DNA of 64,000 bases from Arthrobacter globiformis NBRC 12137 (lineage in GTDB: Bacteria > Actinomycetota > Actinomycetes > Actinomycetales > Micrococcaceae): NCBI RefSeq assembly GCF_000238915.1, contig NZ_BAEG01000080.1, positions 124,001 to 188,000 of the forward strand, given 5' to 3'. Made by a program: the position numbers and the translations under genes. The notes under the pieces are model-generated. The model was not told where the DNA came from. It searched no databases and saw nothing but the letters and a program-made list of their open reading frames with translations. Shown here in pieces: positions 24,367 through 35,000 of this stretch. Positions within the stretch are counted from its first letter, which is position 1. Each line of letters starts with the position of its first letter.

Positions 24367-25361
24367 GGCTCCGCCACAGCAACGCTTCCGGCCGAGGCTA
24401 CCGCCGGGTGCGGGCCGGCTCCGGGTTCAGTTACAGGGACCTGGACGGGTCCACGCTGCCGCCGGGACCGGTCCGGGACCGGCTGGAAAGCATCGGCATT
24501 CCGCCCGCCTGGACAGACGTGTGGATAGCGCCGTTCGAGAACGGGCACATCCAGGCCACGGGGCTGGACGCCGTGGGCCGCCGGCAGTACATCTACCATC
24601 CGGAGTGGCGCGAACGGAAAGACCGCGTGAAATTCGACCGCGCGCTCCAGCTCGCCGAATCGCTGCCCACCGCCAGGCGGCTGGTCACCATTGATCTGAG
24701 GTCCGACGGCGTCACCCGCCAGCGCGTTTTGGCCGCGGCTTTCAGAATGCTGGACAGCGGCTCCCTGCGGGTGGGCTCGGAAAGGTACACGAACGAAAAC
24801 GGCAGCCACGGACTCGCCACCCTGCTCTGCGCCCACGTCCGGGTCCGCAAGGAATGCCTGTTCCTCAGTTTCCCGGCCAAGAGCGGCAAAACCTGGGAGT
24901 CCCGCATCGATGACCCGGACCTGGCACCGCTGGCCCAGGCCCTGAAGCGGCGCGGCGGCAACGCGCGGCTGCTGGCCTACAAGAACGGCCGCACGTGGCA
25001 CCCGGTGACCAGCGCCGACATCAACGGCTACGTCAAGGAACGCACGGGCGACGACTTCACCGCGAAGGACTTCCGGACCCTGCGCGGCACCGCTGCGGCC
25101 GCCGTCAGCCTGGCCCGGAGCGGGCCGCAGACAACCGAGGCAAAGAGGAAGCGGGCCATCAGCGTCGCCATGATGGAGGCGGCGGCGGTGCTGGGAAACA
25201 CGCCGGCGATCGCCCGCAAGAGCTATGTGGACCCCCGGCTGCTGGACCACTTCGCGGCTGGCGAGACCATCGACCCCAAGCGGCTGGACTCGGCGGAATC
25301 GGAACTCCGGGCGCTGCTGTACCGCGAGGGTGATGTGGTGGCGCTGCGCAAGAGCGGCTGA
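24363..25361 (+). CDS. DNA topoisomerase IB
   Basis: A 332-residue type IB topoisomerase, the bacterial/poxviral form that relaxes supercoils through a 3'-phosphotyrosine link. The N-terminal domain (1-95) has GRGYRRVRAGSGFSYRD and the family mark GIPPAWTDVWIAPFENGHIQ, then QYIYHPEWRERKDRVKFDR. The catalytic domain holds Arg in KDFRTLRGTAAAAVSL, and the Tyr nucleophile in ARKSYVDPRLLDHF near residue 290. An N-terminus without an independent ribosome binding site and an ATGA overlap with a short upstream frame suggest coupled translation. Many soil actinobacteria carry one such gene in addition to topoisomerase IA. Confidence 0.9.
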   Translation: MRLRHSNASGRGYRRVRAGSGFSYRDLDGSTLPPGPVRDRLESIGIPPAWTDVWIAPFENGHIQATGLDAVGRRQYIYHPEWRERKDRVKFDRALQLAESLPTARRLVTIDLRSDGVTRQRVLAAAFRMLDSGSLRVGSERYTNENGSHGLATLLCAHVRVRKECLFLSFPAKSGKTWESRIDDPDLAPLAQALKRRGGNARLLAYKNGRTWHPVTSADINGYVKERTGDDFTAKDFRTLRGTAAAAVSLARSGPQTTEAKRKRAISVAMMEAAAVLGNTPAIARKSYVDPRLLDHFAAGETIDPKRLDSAESELRALLYREGDVVALRKSG

Positions 25362-25505
25362 CGCCGGCCGGGCCGGGCCGGCCAGGCCGCGGACCGTCAC
25401 GGACCGCCGTGCGCCGTCACGGGTGGGACGCCCGGCCGGGCGGACAATTAGAATTGAAAATTGCGCGCCGGTGGGGCGCGGTCTCCCGTTCCGGAAGGGC
25501 TTACG

Positions 25506-26942
25506 GTGTCCAACACAGCTGAATCCACGGCCAAGCGCCCGCTCCGCGTCGCGATCGTCGGCGCGGGACCCGCAGGCGTCTATGCCGCGGACATCCTGAC
25601 CAAGTCCAACGGGGTCAAGGACGGCGACTTCGAGGTCAGCATCGACCTTTTCGAGGCCTACCCGGCACCGTACGGCCTGATCCGCTACGGTGTGGCCCCG
25701 GACCACCCGCGCATCAAGGGCATCGTCAACGCCCTGCACAAGGTCCTGGACCGCGGCGACATCCGGTTCCTGGGCAACGTCACCTACGGCCGGGACCTCA
25801 CCCTTCACGACTTCCGCGCCTTCTACGACGCCGTCATCTTCTCCACGGGCGCCATCAAGGACGCCGATATGGACATCCCCGGGATCGACCTCGACGGCTC
25901 CTTCGGTGCCGCCGACTTCGTGTCCTGGTACGACGGGCACCCGGACGTTCCCCGCGACTGGCCGTTGGACGCCAAGGAAATCGCGGTCATCGGCAACGGC
26001 AACGTGGCCCTGGACGTGGCGCGGATGCTGGTGAAGCACGCCGACGAGCTGCTCGTTACGGAGATCCCGGACAACGTCTACCAGGGCCTGAAGAATTCGC
26101 CGGTCACCGACGTCCACGTCTTCGGCCGCCGCGGCCCCGCCCAGGTTAAGTTCACCCCGCTGGAGCTGCGCGAACTCAGTCATGCCCGCGACGTCGACAT
26201 CGTGCTCTACCCCGAGGACTTCGAATTCGACGAGGCCTCCGACGACGCGATCCGGAGCAACAACCAGACCAAGACCATGGTGAACACCATGACCAACTGG
26301 CTGGTCGAGGAGCACGCCGAGGCTGAACAGCCGTCGTCGCGCCGCCTGCACCTGCACTTCCTGCACAGCCCGGTGGAGATTTACGACGACGGCGGGTCCG
26401 GCAAGGTTGCCGGCATCAAGTTCGAGCGCATGCAGCTTGACGGCACCGGCAACGTCAAGGGCACGGGGGAGTTCATCGACTACCCGGTGCAGGCCGTCTA
26501 CCGCGCCATCGGCTACCACGGCTCTGCGCTGGACGAACTGGAATACGACGCCAAGCGCGGGGTCATCCCCAACGAAGGCGGCCGTGTCCTCGACGCCGAC
26601 GGGAATCCTGTCCCCGGCATTTACACCACCGGCTGGATCAAGCGCGGGCCGGTCGGCCTGATCGGGCATACGAAGGGCGACGCCCTGGAAACCATCGGCT
26701 TCCTCCTCGAGGACCGGCTCACCCTGCCGCCGGCCCAGAACCCCGACCCGCAGGCGATCATCGACCTGCTCGAGGAGCGCGGCATCGAGTACACGACGTG
26801 GGAAGGCTGGAACAAGCTGAACGCCCACGAGGCCGCCCTCGGCGCATCGTGGACGGAATCCGCCGCCGGGAACGACGGCGTCGTGCGCGAACGCATCAAG
26901 GTGGTGCCGCGCGAGGAGATGATCCAAATCTCTCGCGGCTAA
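25506..26942 (+). CDS. FAD-dependent ferredoxin/adrenodoxin-type NADP reductase, copy 2
   Basis: A 478-residue paralogue of the enzyme at 3549-5015, chosen to start at GTG 25506 because GGAAGGG lies about eight bases upstream and the similarity begins directly after. The FAD loop VGAGPAGVYAAD, NADP loop AVIGNGNVALDVARM, GRRGPAQVKFTP and GWIKRGPVGLIGHTKGDA motifs are all intact, so both copies should be active. Differences cluster at the N-terminus, between residues 95-110, around 270-290 and in the last 40 residues. It stands alone, between topoisomerase IB and a large hairpin. Two reductases may serve different ferredoxins. Confidence 0.92.
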   Translation: MSNTAESTAKRPLRVAIVGAGPAGVYAADILTKSNGVKDGDFEVSIDLFEAYPAPYGLIRYGVAPDHPRIKGIVNALHKVLDRGDIRFLGNVTYGRDLTLHDFRAFYDAVIFSTGAIKDADMDIPGIDLDGSFGAADFVSWYDGHPDVPRDWPLDAKEIAVIGNGNVALDVARMLVKHADELLVTEIPDNVYQGLKNSPVTDVHVFGRRGPAQVKFTPLELRELSHARDVDIVLYPEDFEFDEASDDAIRSNNQTKTMVNTMTNWLVEEHAEAEQPSSRRLHLHFLHSPVEIYDDGGSGKVAGIKFERMQLDGTGNVKGTGEFIDYPVQAVYRAIGYHGSALDELEYDAKRGVIPNEGGRVLDADGNPVPGIYTTGWIKRGPVGLIGHTKGDALETIGFLLEDRLTLPPAQNPDPQAIIDLLEERGIEYTTWEGWNKLNAHEAALGASWTESAAGNDGVVRERIKVVPREEMIQISRG

Positions 26943-27010
26943 ACCCAACTAGGTAGCAGCACAGGGTGTTCCCAGCACCGGGAACGCCCTCTACTGCTAC
27001 CTAGTTGGGT
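26943..27010. terminator. Very large hairpin, terminator-like
   Basis: Outer arms of 17 bp pair perfectly (26943-26959 with 26994-27010). Inner arms 26963-26973 and 26980-26990 pair over 11 bp with one wobble; the loop is AGCACC. It begins right after the reductase stop codon and ends 44 bp before the next gene. Confidence 0.75.
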
Positions 27011-27054
27011 GGACTAGACTGTCGCGGGCAAGCGTTTGGGCGAGTGGGAGTTCG

Positions 27055-28431
27055 ATGAAGAACCTGATCCAGCCGGCGGCACCCGGATCCGTAGATTCGG
27101 TGCTGGTGCAGCGGCGCGCCCTGGCGAGCCACGAATTCCTGGACGGCCACGCGCAGAGCGAAGCGTTCCCCGACACCGATGAAATCCCCGGCCTGCGCCG
27201 CCTGATCCGCGAATCCTGGCAGCGGTCCGCCAAGCTGCGGGCCAACCCCGACAACCCCGAGGCGCCGCTGGCCATCGCCGCGGACGAGCTGGAAGAATAC
27301 CGCCGCCAGCACCCCTTGGCCGCCATCATGCCCGTGATCCAGAAGCTCCTCATCCGCCCCAGCCACGACTGCGGACTGCTCGTTGCCGTGGGCGACGAGG
27401 TGGGCAGGCTGCTCTGGGTGGAAGGCGATACCGGCGTGCGCAGTCGCGCCGAAGGCATGATGTTCGTTCCCGGTGCCGACTGGTCGGAGGCCGCTGTGGG
27501 GACCAGCGCCCCCGGGACCGCCCTCGCCCTGGGCCGCGGCATCCAGATTTCCGGCGCCGAGCACTACAAACGTTCAGTCCACCCCTGGAGCTGCACAGCG
27601 GTGCCGTTCCAGGACCCCGATTCCGGTGCGCTGCTGGGGGTCGTGGACATCACGGGCACTGAGGCGGCCGTGGCGCCGCATACGCTTTCCCTCGTGGAGG
27701 CCACCGTGGCGGCGGCCCAGGCCCAGTTGCGCGTGGAACGCCTGCAGCTCGCGGCTGCCCAGGAACGCGTTAAAGCACGACGGCGGCACCCGGGTTCCGG
27801 GGCGGCCAGCGGTGCGGCGCGGGAAGGCAGCCTGTACCGCAACAGCCTGCAGCTGCTGGGCCGTGACCAGGCACTGCTCAGCATCGAGGGCCGCAGCGTG
27901 GTGCTCTCCGCCCGGCACAGTGAGATCCTGGCCCTGCTCAGCACCCACCCGGACGGCCTCAGCGCCGACGAACTGAGCGTCCTGTTGTACCCGGGGGACG
28001 GCTCCACAATCACCCTGCGCGCCGAGATGGTGCGGCTCCGGAAGGTCCTGCAGCAGCTGAACCCCGCCGCGGTACCGGAGTCGCGGCCGTACAGGCTGGC
28101 GCTGGAGCTCCTGCCGGACAGCAGCCAGGTGCTCACCTGCCTGCAGCGCGGCGCCCACCGGATCGCCCTGGAAATCTACCGCGGCGCCGTCCTGCCGCGC
28201 TCGGAGGCGCCCGGCGTCGTCGAGCTCCGGAACCGCGTGTCCGCGCTGCTGCGCGAGGCCGTGCTGACGGACGGCAGCGCCGAGTCGCTTCTCAAGTACG
28301 CGGAACTGCCGGAGGCGGCGGACGACGTCGACGTCCGGCGTGCCGCCCTGAAGCTTCTGCCGCCGCGCTCTCCCAAGCGGGCCGCCGTCGTCGCCGATCT
28401 GGAGCGGCTGGAAACGGAACTGAGCGCCTAA
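27055..28431 (+). CDS. GAF-domain transcriptional regulator of the aldehyde/alcohol operon
   Basis: A 458-residue protein. Residues 45-75 (PGLRRLIRESWQRSAKLR) and 95-225 form an AcoR/DhaR-like N-terminal sensor with a GAF fold (LLVAVGDEVGRLLWVEGDTGVRSRAEG in shape, then GTSAPGTALALGRG and HPWSCTAVPFQDPDSGALLGVVDITG). The sigma-54 AAA+ domain of AcoR is missing, as expected in actinobacteria. The C-terminal 180 residues hold a winged-helix-like part (LSARHSEILALLSTHPDGLSADEL) related to response-regulator output domains. It lies directly upstream of exaC/adhP and probably activates them in response to an alcohol or aldehyde. Confidence 0.8.
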   Translation: MKNLIQPAAPGSVDSVLVQRRALASHEFLDGHAQSEAFPDTDEIPGLRRLIRESWQRSAKLRANPDNPEAPLAIAADELEEYRRQHPLAAIMPVIQKLLIRPSHDCGLLVAVGDEVGRLLWVEGDTGVRSRAEGMMFVPGADWSEAAVGTSAPGTALALGRGIQISGAEHYKRSVHPWSCTAVPFQDPDSGALLGVVDITGTEAAVAPHTLSLVEATVAAAQAQLRVERLQLAAAQERVKARRRHPGSGAASGAAREGSLYRNSLQLLGRDQALLSIEGRSVVLSARHSEILALLSTHPDGLSADELSVLLYPGDGSTITLRAEMVRLRKVLQQLNPAAVPESRPYRLALELLPDSSQVLTCLQRGAHRIALEIYRGAVLPRSEAPGVVELRNRVSALLREAVLTDGSAESLLKYAELPEAADDVDVRRAALKLLPPRSPKRAAVVADLERLETELSA

Positions 28432-28492
28432 CCCCAGCTGCCCGTGGCCGAGCTTGCGAGGTTAGGGGGCAGGTGGGGAAGCTCAATCGGCG

Positions 28493-28531
28493 GTGACCCG
28501 GGTCACACGGTTGCAACCTGGCTGCAACCTG
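28493..28531. promoter_or_regulatory. Candidate operator cluster upstream of exaC
   Basis: A perfect 14-bp palindrome GTGACCCGGGTCAC (28493-28506) is followed by palindromic GGTTGCAACC (28509-28518) and a tandem (T/C)TGCAACCTG repeat (28511-28520 and 28522-28531, one helical turn apart). The cluster lies 75-113 bp before the exaC start, a suitable place for the GAF regulator. Confidence 0.5.
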
Positions 28532-28605
28532 CCCGCTCCTAGGCTCGATGCATCGGCGATCACCATGACACATCGCCACCGTGTTGCAGAGCAAAGGAGC
28601 TAGCA

Positions 28606-30129
28606 ATGACCGTTTACGCACAGCCCGGCACCGAGGGTTCGAAGGTCACGTTCAAGGACCGCTACGAGAACTGGATCGGCGGCGAGTGGGTTGCACCCGT
28701 GAAGGGCCAGTACTTCGAGAACATCACGCCCGTCACCGGCAAACCGTTCTGTGAGGTGGCCCGCGGCACCGCCGAGGACATCGAACTCGCCCTCGACGCC
28801 GCGCACAAGGTAGCTCCGTCCTGGGGCCGGACCTCGGTGGCCGAACGCGCCGCGATCCTGAACAAGATCGCCGACCGCATCGATGAGAACGTCGAACTGC
28901 TCGCCGTCGCCGAGACCTGGGACAACGGCAAGCCGGTCCGCGAGACCCTCAACGCGGACATCCCGCTCGCGGCAGACCACTTCCGTTACTTCGCCTCCGC
29001 CGTCCGCGCCCAGGAGGGCAGGCTGTCGCAGCTCGACGACGACACCACGGCCTACCATTTCCACGAGCCGCTCGGCGTCGTGGGCCAGATCATCCCGTGG
29101 AACTTCCCCATCCTGATGGCCGTCTGGAAGCTGGCCCCCGCGCTCGCGGCGGGCAACGCCGTCGTCCTCAAGCCCGCGGAACAGACACCAACGTCCATTC
29201 TGGTCCTGATGGAACTGATCGGCGACCTGCTGCCGGCCGGCGTGGTCAACGTTGTCAACGGCTTCGGCGTCGAGGCGGGCAAGCCGCTGGCCTCCAGCCC
29301 GCGGATCCGAAAGATCGCCTTCACCGGCGAGACCACGACCGGACGGCTGATCAGCCAGTACGCCTCCAACAACCTGATCCCCGTGACGCTGGAACTCGGC
29401 GGCAAGAGCCCGAACATCTTCTTCAACGACGTCGCCGACTCCAACGATGCGTTCTATGACAAGGCTCTGGAAGGGTTCGCGCTGTTCGCCTTCAACCAGG
29501 GTGAAGTCTGCACCTGCCCGTCCCGCGCCCTGGTCCAGGAAGGGATCTACGACTCCTTCATGGCCGACGCCCTGGCCCGGACCGAGAAGATCATCCAGGG
29601 CAACCCGCTGGACACAGAAACCCAGATCGGTGCGCAGGCCTCCAACGACCAGCTGGAGAAGATCCTCTCCTACATCGACATCGGAAAGCAGGAGGGCGCC
29701 AAGGCGCTCACCGGCGGCGCCCGCGCTGAACTGTCCGGTGACCTGGCCGGCGGCTACTACGTCCAGCCCACGATCTTCGAGGGCCACAACCGGATGCGCA
29801 TCTTCCAGGAGGAGATCTTCGGCCCGGTGGTCTCCGTGACCCGCTTCAGCGACTACAACGACGCCATGGGCCTCGCCAACGACACCCTCTACGGCCTCGG
29901 CGCAGGCGTCTGGTCCCGCAACGGCAACGTCGCGTACCGGGCAGGCCGCGAGATCCAGGCGGGCCGTGTCTGGGTCAACAACTACCACGCATACCCGGCC
30001 GGCGCCGCGTTCGGCGGCTACAAGTCCTCCGGCATCGGCCGCGAGAACCACGCCATGATGCTGGACCACTACCAGCAGACCAAGAACCTCCTGGTCAGCT
30101 ACAACGAAAACAAGCTCGGCTTCTTCTAA
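28606..30129 (+). CDS. exaC: Acetaldehyde-type aldehyde dehydrogenase (ExaC/AldB family)
   Basis: A 507-residue NAD(P)-dependent aldehyde dehydrogenase that turns acetaldehyde into acetate. ATG 28606 has AAAGGAG seven bases upstream. Marks: [20 protein letters not shown] near residue 155, [18 protein letters not shown] near residue 240, the catalytic Glu in [13 protein letters not shown] near residue 262 and the catalytic Cys in [12 protein letters not shown] near residue 300. The CTCPSR form and the NENKLGFF tail are typical of ExaC/AldB. It leads an operon with adhP and a DUF779 gene, the usual ethanol-oxidation set. Confidence 0.92.
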   Translation: MTVYAQPGTEGSKVTFKDRYENWIGGEWVAPVKGQYFENITPVTGKPFCEVARGTAEDIELALDAAHKVAPSWGRTSVAERAAILNKIADRIDENVELLAVAETWDNGKPVRETLNADIPLAADHFRYFASAVRAQEGRLSQLDDDTTAYHFHEPLGVVGQIIPWNFPILMAVWKLAPALAAGNAVVLKPAEQTPTSILVLMELIGDLLPAGVVNVVNGFGVEAGKPLASSPRIRKIAFTGETTTGRLISQYASNNLIPVTLELGGKSPNIFFNDVADSNDAFYDKALEGFALFAFNQGEVCTCPSRALVQEGIYDSFMADALARTEKIIQGNPLDTETQIGAQASNDQLEKILSYIDIGKQEGAKALTGGARAELSGDLAGGYYVQPTIFEGHNRMRIFQEEIFGPVVSVTRFSDYNDAMGLANDTLYGLGAGVWSRNGNVAYRAGREIQAGRVWVNNYHAYPAGAAFGGYKSSGIGRENHAMMLDHYQQTKNLLVSYNENKLGFF

Positions 30130-30325
30130 GGAGTGGGGCCCGGCCCTCGCGCCCCACTCCAGTCCCTACCCGGGCGGGGACGGATCAGCTCCATCCGTCC
30201 CCGCCCGCACCATGCTTCCCGCCCCTACCGCGGCAGAAGAACTACCCCTGGCCACCCCTCAGGAGGCCAGCACCACCTTTTCCGCACCACCCAATCAACG
30301 CTCAAACGACGCAAGGATTTCGCCA

Positions 30326-31348
30326 ATGACGACGACAATGCAAGCAGCCGTAGTATCCGAATTCGGCAAGGACCTCCAGATCCAGGCCATTCCCGTCCCA
30401 ACGCCAGGCCGCGGACAGGCCCTCATCAAGGTGATCACCAGCGGGGTCTGCCACACCGACCTCCACGCCGCGGAAGGGGACTGGCCGGTCAAACCGTCCC
30501 CTCCGTTTGTGCCCGGCCATGAAGGGGTGGGCGAGGTGGTGGCCCTCGGCGAGGGCGTCACCGATCTCGCGGTCGGGGACCTGGTGGGCAACGCCTGGCT
30601 CTGGTCCGCCTGCGGCGACTGCCAGTACTGCCGCACCGGCTGGGAAACGCTGTGCGAGGCGCAGAAGAACGCCGGCTACAGCGTGGACGGCTCCTTCGGC
30701 GAGTACATGCTGGTGGACAGCCGGTTTGCTGCGCGGATTCCGGCCGGCTCGGATCCGGTGGAGGTCGCTCCGGTGCTGTGTGCCGGCGTCACCGTCTACA
30801 AGGGACTGAAAATGACCGAAGCGAAGCCGGGGGAGTGGGTCACCATCTCCGGTATCGGCGGCCTGGGGCACATCGCCGTCCAGTACGCCGTGGCCATGGG
30901 TCTGCGCGTCGCCGCGGTGGACATTGCGGACGACAAACTCGCCCTCGCCAGGAAGCACGGCGCCGAGCTCACCGTCAACGCGCTCCACGAGGATCCGGCG
31001 GAAGTCATCCAGCGTGAAACCGGAGGCTGCCATGGAGTCCTGGTCACAGCCGTGCACCCGTCAGCGTTCGGGCAGGCCATCGGCATGGCCCGCCGCGGCG
31101 GCACGATCGTGTTCAACGGCCTGCCCCCGGGCGACTTCCCGGCACCGATCTTCGAGATCGTCCTCAAGGGCCTCACCGTCCGCGGCTCCATCGTGGGGAC
31201 ACGGCAGGACCTCGAGGAGGCACTGGATTTCTACGCACAGGGCAAGATCCACCCCACTGTCTCCACCAGGGAACTCTCGGAAGTCAATGCGGTCTTCGAC
31301 GAGATGAAGCATGCGAAGATCGACGGTCGTGTGGTGCTGAGGTTCTGA
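30326..31348 (+). CDS. adhP: Zinc-dependent alcohol dehydrogenase AdhP
   Basis: A 340-residue medium-chain dehydrogenase that oxidises ethanol to acetaldehyde with NAD. ATG 30326 has AAGGA eight bases upstream and gives the normal family length. The catalytic zinc site is GVCHTDLHAAEGDW and GHEGVGEVVALG (residues 38-75). The structural zinc site is CGDCQYCRTGWETLC (about residues 93-107). The Rossmann motif is GIGGLGHIAVQYAVAMG near residue 175. It follows exaC after a 196-bp gap and overlaps the DUF779 gene. Confidence 0.92.
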   Translation: MTTTMQAAVVSEFGKDLQIQAIPVPTPGRGQALIKVITSGVCHTDLHAAEGDWPVKPSPPFVPGHEGVGEVVALGEGVTDLAVGDLVGNAWLWSACGDCQYCRTGWETLCEAQKNAGYSVDGSFGEYMLVDSRFAARIPAGSDPVEVAPVLCAGVTVYKGLKMTEAKPGEWVTISGIGGLGHIAVQYAVAMGLRVAAVDIADDKLALARKHGAELTVNALHEDPAEVIQRETGGCHGVLVTAVHPSAFGQAIGMARRGGTIVFNGLPPGDFPAPIFEIVLKGLTVRGSIVGTRQDLEEALDFYAQGKIHPTVSTRELSEVNAVFDEMKHAKIDGRVVLRF

Positions 31349-31782
31349 TGCCCGACACCAGGCTGGACGCTGCGGTGACGCTGCCCGGGGAGGACTTCTC
31401 CCGGGTGGCGCTCACCGCCGAGTCGGTGTCGCTGCTCCGGAAGCTCTGGGCGCAGCACGGCCCGCTCATGTTCCACCAGTCCGGCGGCTGCTGCGACGGC
31501 TCGGCGCCCATGTGCTACCCGGCCGGTGATTTCATCACAGGGGAGTCGGATGTGCTCCTGGGGCGGTTTGACCTCTCGGCGGACGACGGCGGCCGGCCCG
31601 GTTCCGTGGACGACGGCACCCAGCCGCTGGAGTTCTGGATGTCCAGGGAACAGTTCGGCTACTGGAGCCACACCCACCTGACGGTGGACGTGGTGCAGGG
31701 CCGGGGGAGCGGATTTTCCGTCGAGGCGCCGGAAGGCAAGCGCTTCCTGATCCGCTCCACACTCATGGACTGGCCGGTCTGA
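31348..31782 (+). CDS. DUF779 domain protein
   Basis: A 144-residue protein overlapping the adhP stop (TGATG), so translation is coupled. DUF779 proteins are found beside ExaC-type aldehyde dehydrogenases and are thought to help them; the mechanism is not known. The conserved Cys/His cluster is visible in HQSGGCCDGSAPMCYP (residues 42-57), followed by PAGDFITGESDVLLG and a FWMSREQFGYWSHTHLTVDV stretch. The C-terminus, GKRFLIRSTLMDW, is also family-typical. The cysteines suggest metal binding, which is inference. Confidence 0.85.
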   Translation: MPDTRLDAAVTLPGEDFSRVALTAESVSLLRKLWAQHGPLMFHQSGGCCDGSAPMCYPAGDFITGESDVLLGRFDLSADDGGRPGSVDDGTQPLEFWMSREQFGYWSHTHLTVDVVQGRGSGFSVEAPEGKRFLIRSTLMDWPV

Positions 31783-31823
31783 GCAAACTCAGACCGATTG
31801 CAATACTCCTTTGCAGAAGAAGA

Positions 31824-31863
31824 CGCTCAGGTGGGGCCGCGAGGTAGTGGCCCCGCCTGAGCG
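31824..31863 (+). terminator. Terminator of the ethanol operon
   Basis: Arms 31824-31838 and 31849-31863 (CGCTCAGG-T-GGGGCC with GGCCCC-G-CCTGAGCG) pair over 15 bp with one T-G wobble. This also argues against any peroxidase start before 31864. Confidence 0.75.
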
Positions 31864-32008
31864 CTGCCGGTTAGTTGACTGGTTGAAAACCCCCAATTTG
31901 GGTGGACCAACAGCGCAAAGAGCTCCGGTTCGGTTGTATCCACAAGGTTTTCACGGGCAGGCCACCGCACGATGGCACGGTTACATCCCTCCTAGCGGCA
32001 GGTGTGCC

Positions 32009-35000
32009 ATGAAACTCTCAGCCTGGAAGTCAGACGGGGGCGCGGATCAGAGTCGATCTGCATCACCCACCGATCCACCCACGAACCGGCGTCATCGACG
32101 CAAGAAGCACCGCAAACAGGCCATGTCCATTCGGACGGTGGCGGCAGTAACCACATTGATGATGCCAATCGCCATGGGGTTGCCTCTGGTGGCGGCCAAC
32201 GCGGTGCAGGCGCCGGTGGGAGAGGGTTTCACCATCACCCCCTCCGATCTTTCCTTCATCCTGAAGCAGATCAAGATCGCTGAAGCACATGTGGCCAACA
32301 CGACCTCGGCCACCGGCCCCTGCGGCGCGCTGATTGGCACGGGCCCCAACCAGATCCCGAGCCCCCTGGTCTCCCAGGGGCTCCGGACGGTGGACGGGTC
32401 ATGCAACAACCTCCAGCCGGGCCAGGAAACGTTCGGTGCAGCCGACCAGAAGTTCCCCCGCCTGACCACCCCCGTTTTTAAGAGTGCCGAGAACTCGCCT
32501 CCCGCGTTCGGGCCTTCCCAGCCGACGTCGTACGCGCAGAAGAAGGGCAACGTCTTCGACTCCGAACCCCGCGTGATCAGCAACCTGATCGTGGACCAGA
32601 CCTCGACCAACCCGGCGGCGGTCGCCGCGGCCGGCAACCCGGTCCGGACCCAGGGCAACACGGGCGTCGTTCCCTGCACCACGGACCCGGATCCCCTGGC
32701 CACCCCGCCCGTTGTTGGCGTTCCCGCAGACTGCGTCCCGTCCCACAGCACGCTGTTCATCGAGAACGTGACCACCGACGTCGGCCTCTCCCCGCCCTAC
32801 AACTCGATGTTCACCCTGTTCGGGCAGTTCTTTGACCATGGCGTGGACCAGACCGTCAAGAGCGGCGGAACCGTCTTTGTTCCGCTCAAGGATGACGATC
32901 CCCTGATCGCGGGCCCGGACCACATCTTCGGCAACGGGGACGACCTCGATCCGAACCTGCGTTTCATGGTGCTGACCCGGGGCCAGAACCAGCCCGGTGC
33001 GGACGGTGTCCTGGGGGACAACCCCGCGACTGCCGCCGATGAAAGCGCTGACGACGTCCAGGATGCAAACAACACGGACTCGCCCTGGGTCGACCAGAGC
33101 CAGACCTACACCTCGCACGCATCCCACCAGGTCTTCCTGCGTGAATACGTGAACAACACGGACGCCAAGCCGGTCGCAACGGGCAAGCTGCTCGGCGGAC
33201 CTGCCGGCCCCACCGCTGGGGGCATGGCCACCTGGGCCACCACCAAGGCCCAGGCCTCGGCGCTTCTCGGCATCCAGCTGCTGGACAAGGACGTCCTGAA
33301 CGTTCCGATGATGGCGGCGGACCCTTACGGCAAGTTCATCCCCGGCCCGGCGCGCGGCCTGCCGCAGTTCGTGACCGCCACCGGACTCGTGGAAGCCAAC
33401 CGCGCTGACAACGGCGGCCTCGGCACGCTCGTGCCGGCCAACGTCAAGTACTTCGACACCCCGTTCCTGACGGACATCGCGCACAACGCGGACCCGTCCC
33501 CGCAGGACACCGACCACAACCCGGCGACAGCAAAGGTGACTCCCGCGCCGGATCCGGACACGACGCCCTCAGCCGATTTCGCCAGCCAGGCCCCCGGCAC
33601 CTACGACGACGAGATGCTGAACGCGCACTTCATCGCCGGCGACGGCCGCGTCAACGAAAACATCGGCCTGACCGCCATCCACCAGATCTTCCACTCCGAG
33701 CACGACCGGCTCGTCGACGACATCGAGAGCGTGCTGACCAACGACACGTCCGCGAGCGGCACGGCAGCACTGGCCGAATGGAAGCTGGCGTCCGGCGCCA
33801 GCGGCTGGAACGGCGAGCGCCTCTTCCAGGCGGCACGGTTCATCACGGAAATGGAGTACCAGCACCTGGTCTTCGAGGAGTTCGCCCGCAAGGTTCAGCC
33901 TGCGATCAACCCCTTCGAGCCGTTTGCATTCACCCAGACGGAGCTCAACCCCGCGGTCAAGGCTGAATTCGCCCACGCCGTTTACCGCTTCGGCCACTCC
34001 ATGCTGACCGAAACGATCTCCCGCCGGAACGAGGACGGGGCCGGCCCCGACACCGTGTTCGGCACGTCCGATGACACCAAGGGCAGCCAGAACGACATCT
34101 CGTTGCTTGACGGCTTCCTCAACCCGCCCGAGTACACCAATGGCGGGCCCGCCGGGCCGCTGACCTCGGAAGAGGCCGCCGGAAGCATCATCATGGGGAT
34201 GTCGGACCAGGCCGGCAACGAACTGGATGAGTTCGTGACCGACACGCTCCGCAACAACCTCCTGGGCCTGCCCCTGGACCTTCCCACCATCAACATGACG
34301 CGCGCCCGGTCCGAAGGAATTCCGCGGTTGAACGTCCTTCGCCGGGAGCTCTTCAACTCCACGAATGACGGCCAGCTGAAGCCCTACACCAACTGGGTCG
34401 ACTTCGGCGAGAACCTCAAGCACCCGGAGTCGCTCGTCAACTTCGTGGCGGCCTACGGTCTGCACCCGTCGATCACCGGCGCAACGACGCTGGCGGGCAA
34501 GCGGGAGGCTGCACGGCTCATTGTCAGCCCTGCTGCCGGGGATGTTCCTCCGGCCGACGCCGCAGCGTTCATGAACAGCACGGACGCCTGGGTCAACAAC
34601 GGCACGAGCTCAATCACCGGCCTCGACAACGTCGACCTCTGGGTCGGCGGCCTCGCGGAACAGACGGTAGTGTTCGGCGGTCTTCTGGGCAGCACGTTCA
34701 ACTACGTCTTCGAGAACCAGCTGACCGACCTGCAGAACGGCGACCGGCTGTACTACCTGGCGCGCACCCCGGGCATGAACCTGAGGGCACAGCTGGAGGG
34801 CAACTCATTCGCCGAGTTGATGATGCGCAACACGAACGTGCACAGCCTGAAGGCCGACGCGTTCGCCACGTCGGACTGCAAGTTTGAACTGAAGAAGCTC
34901 GCAGGCACCACCGACGGCTTTGCAGCATCCGGCAACACCGTAGCCGACGACCCGGACTCGGAGTGCAGTGAGGCGGACCTGCTGATCCGCATGTCCGACG

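Noticed and set aside
24342..26948. Very long minus-strand open frame (868 codons) opposite topoisomerase IB and the reductase
   Set aside because: It mirrors the codon pattern of the plus-strand genes, is rich in Gly/Val/Asp/Arg without domain motifs, and both plus-strand proteins are clear. High GC produces such shadows.
31811..32008. Upstream extension of the peroxidase frame to 31811
   Set aside because: This stretch contains the terminator hairpin of the preceding operon (31824-31863) and no ribosome binding site; the signal peptide lies after 32009.
31864..32008. Riboswitch in the leader of the peroxidase gene
   Set aside because: There is some hairpin potential but no match to a riboswitch core that I can recognise.
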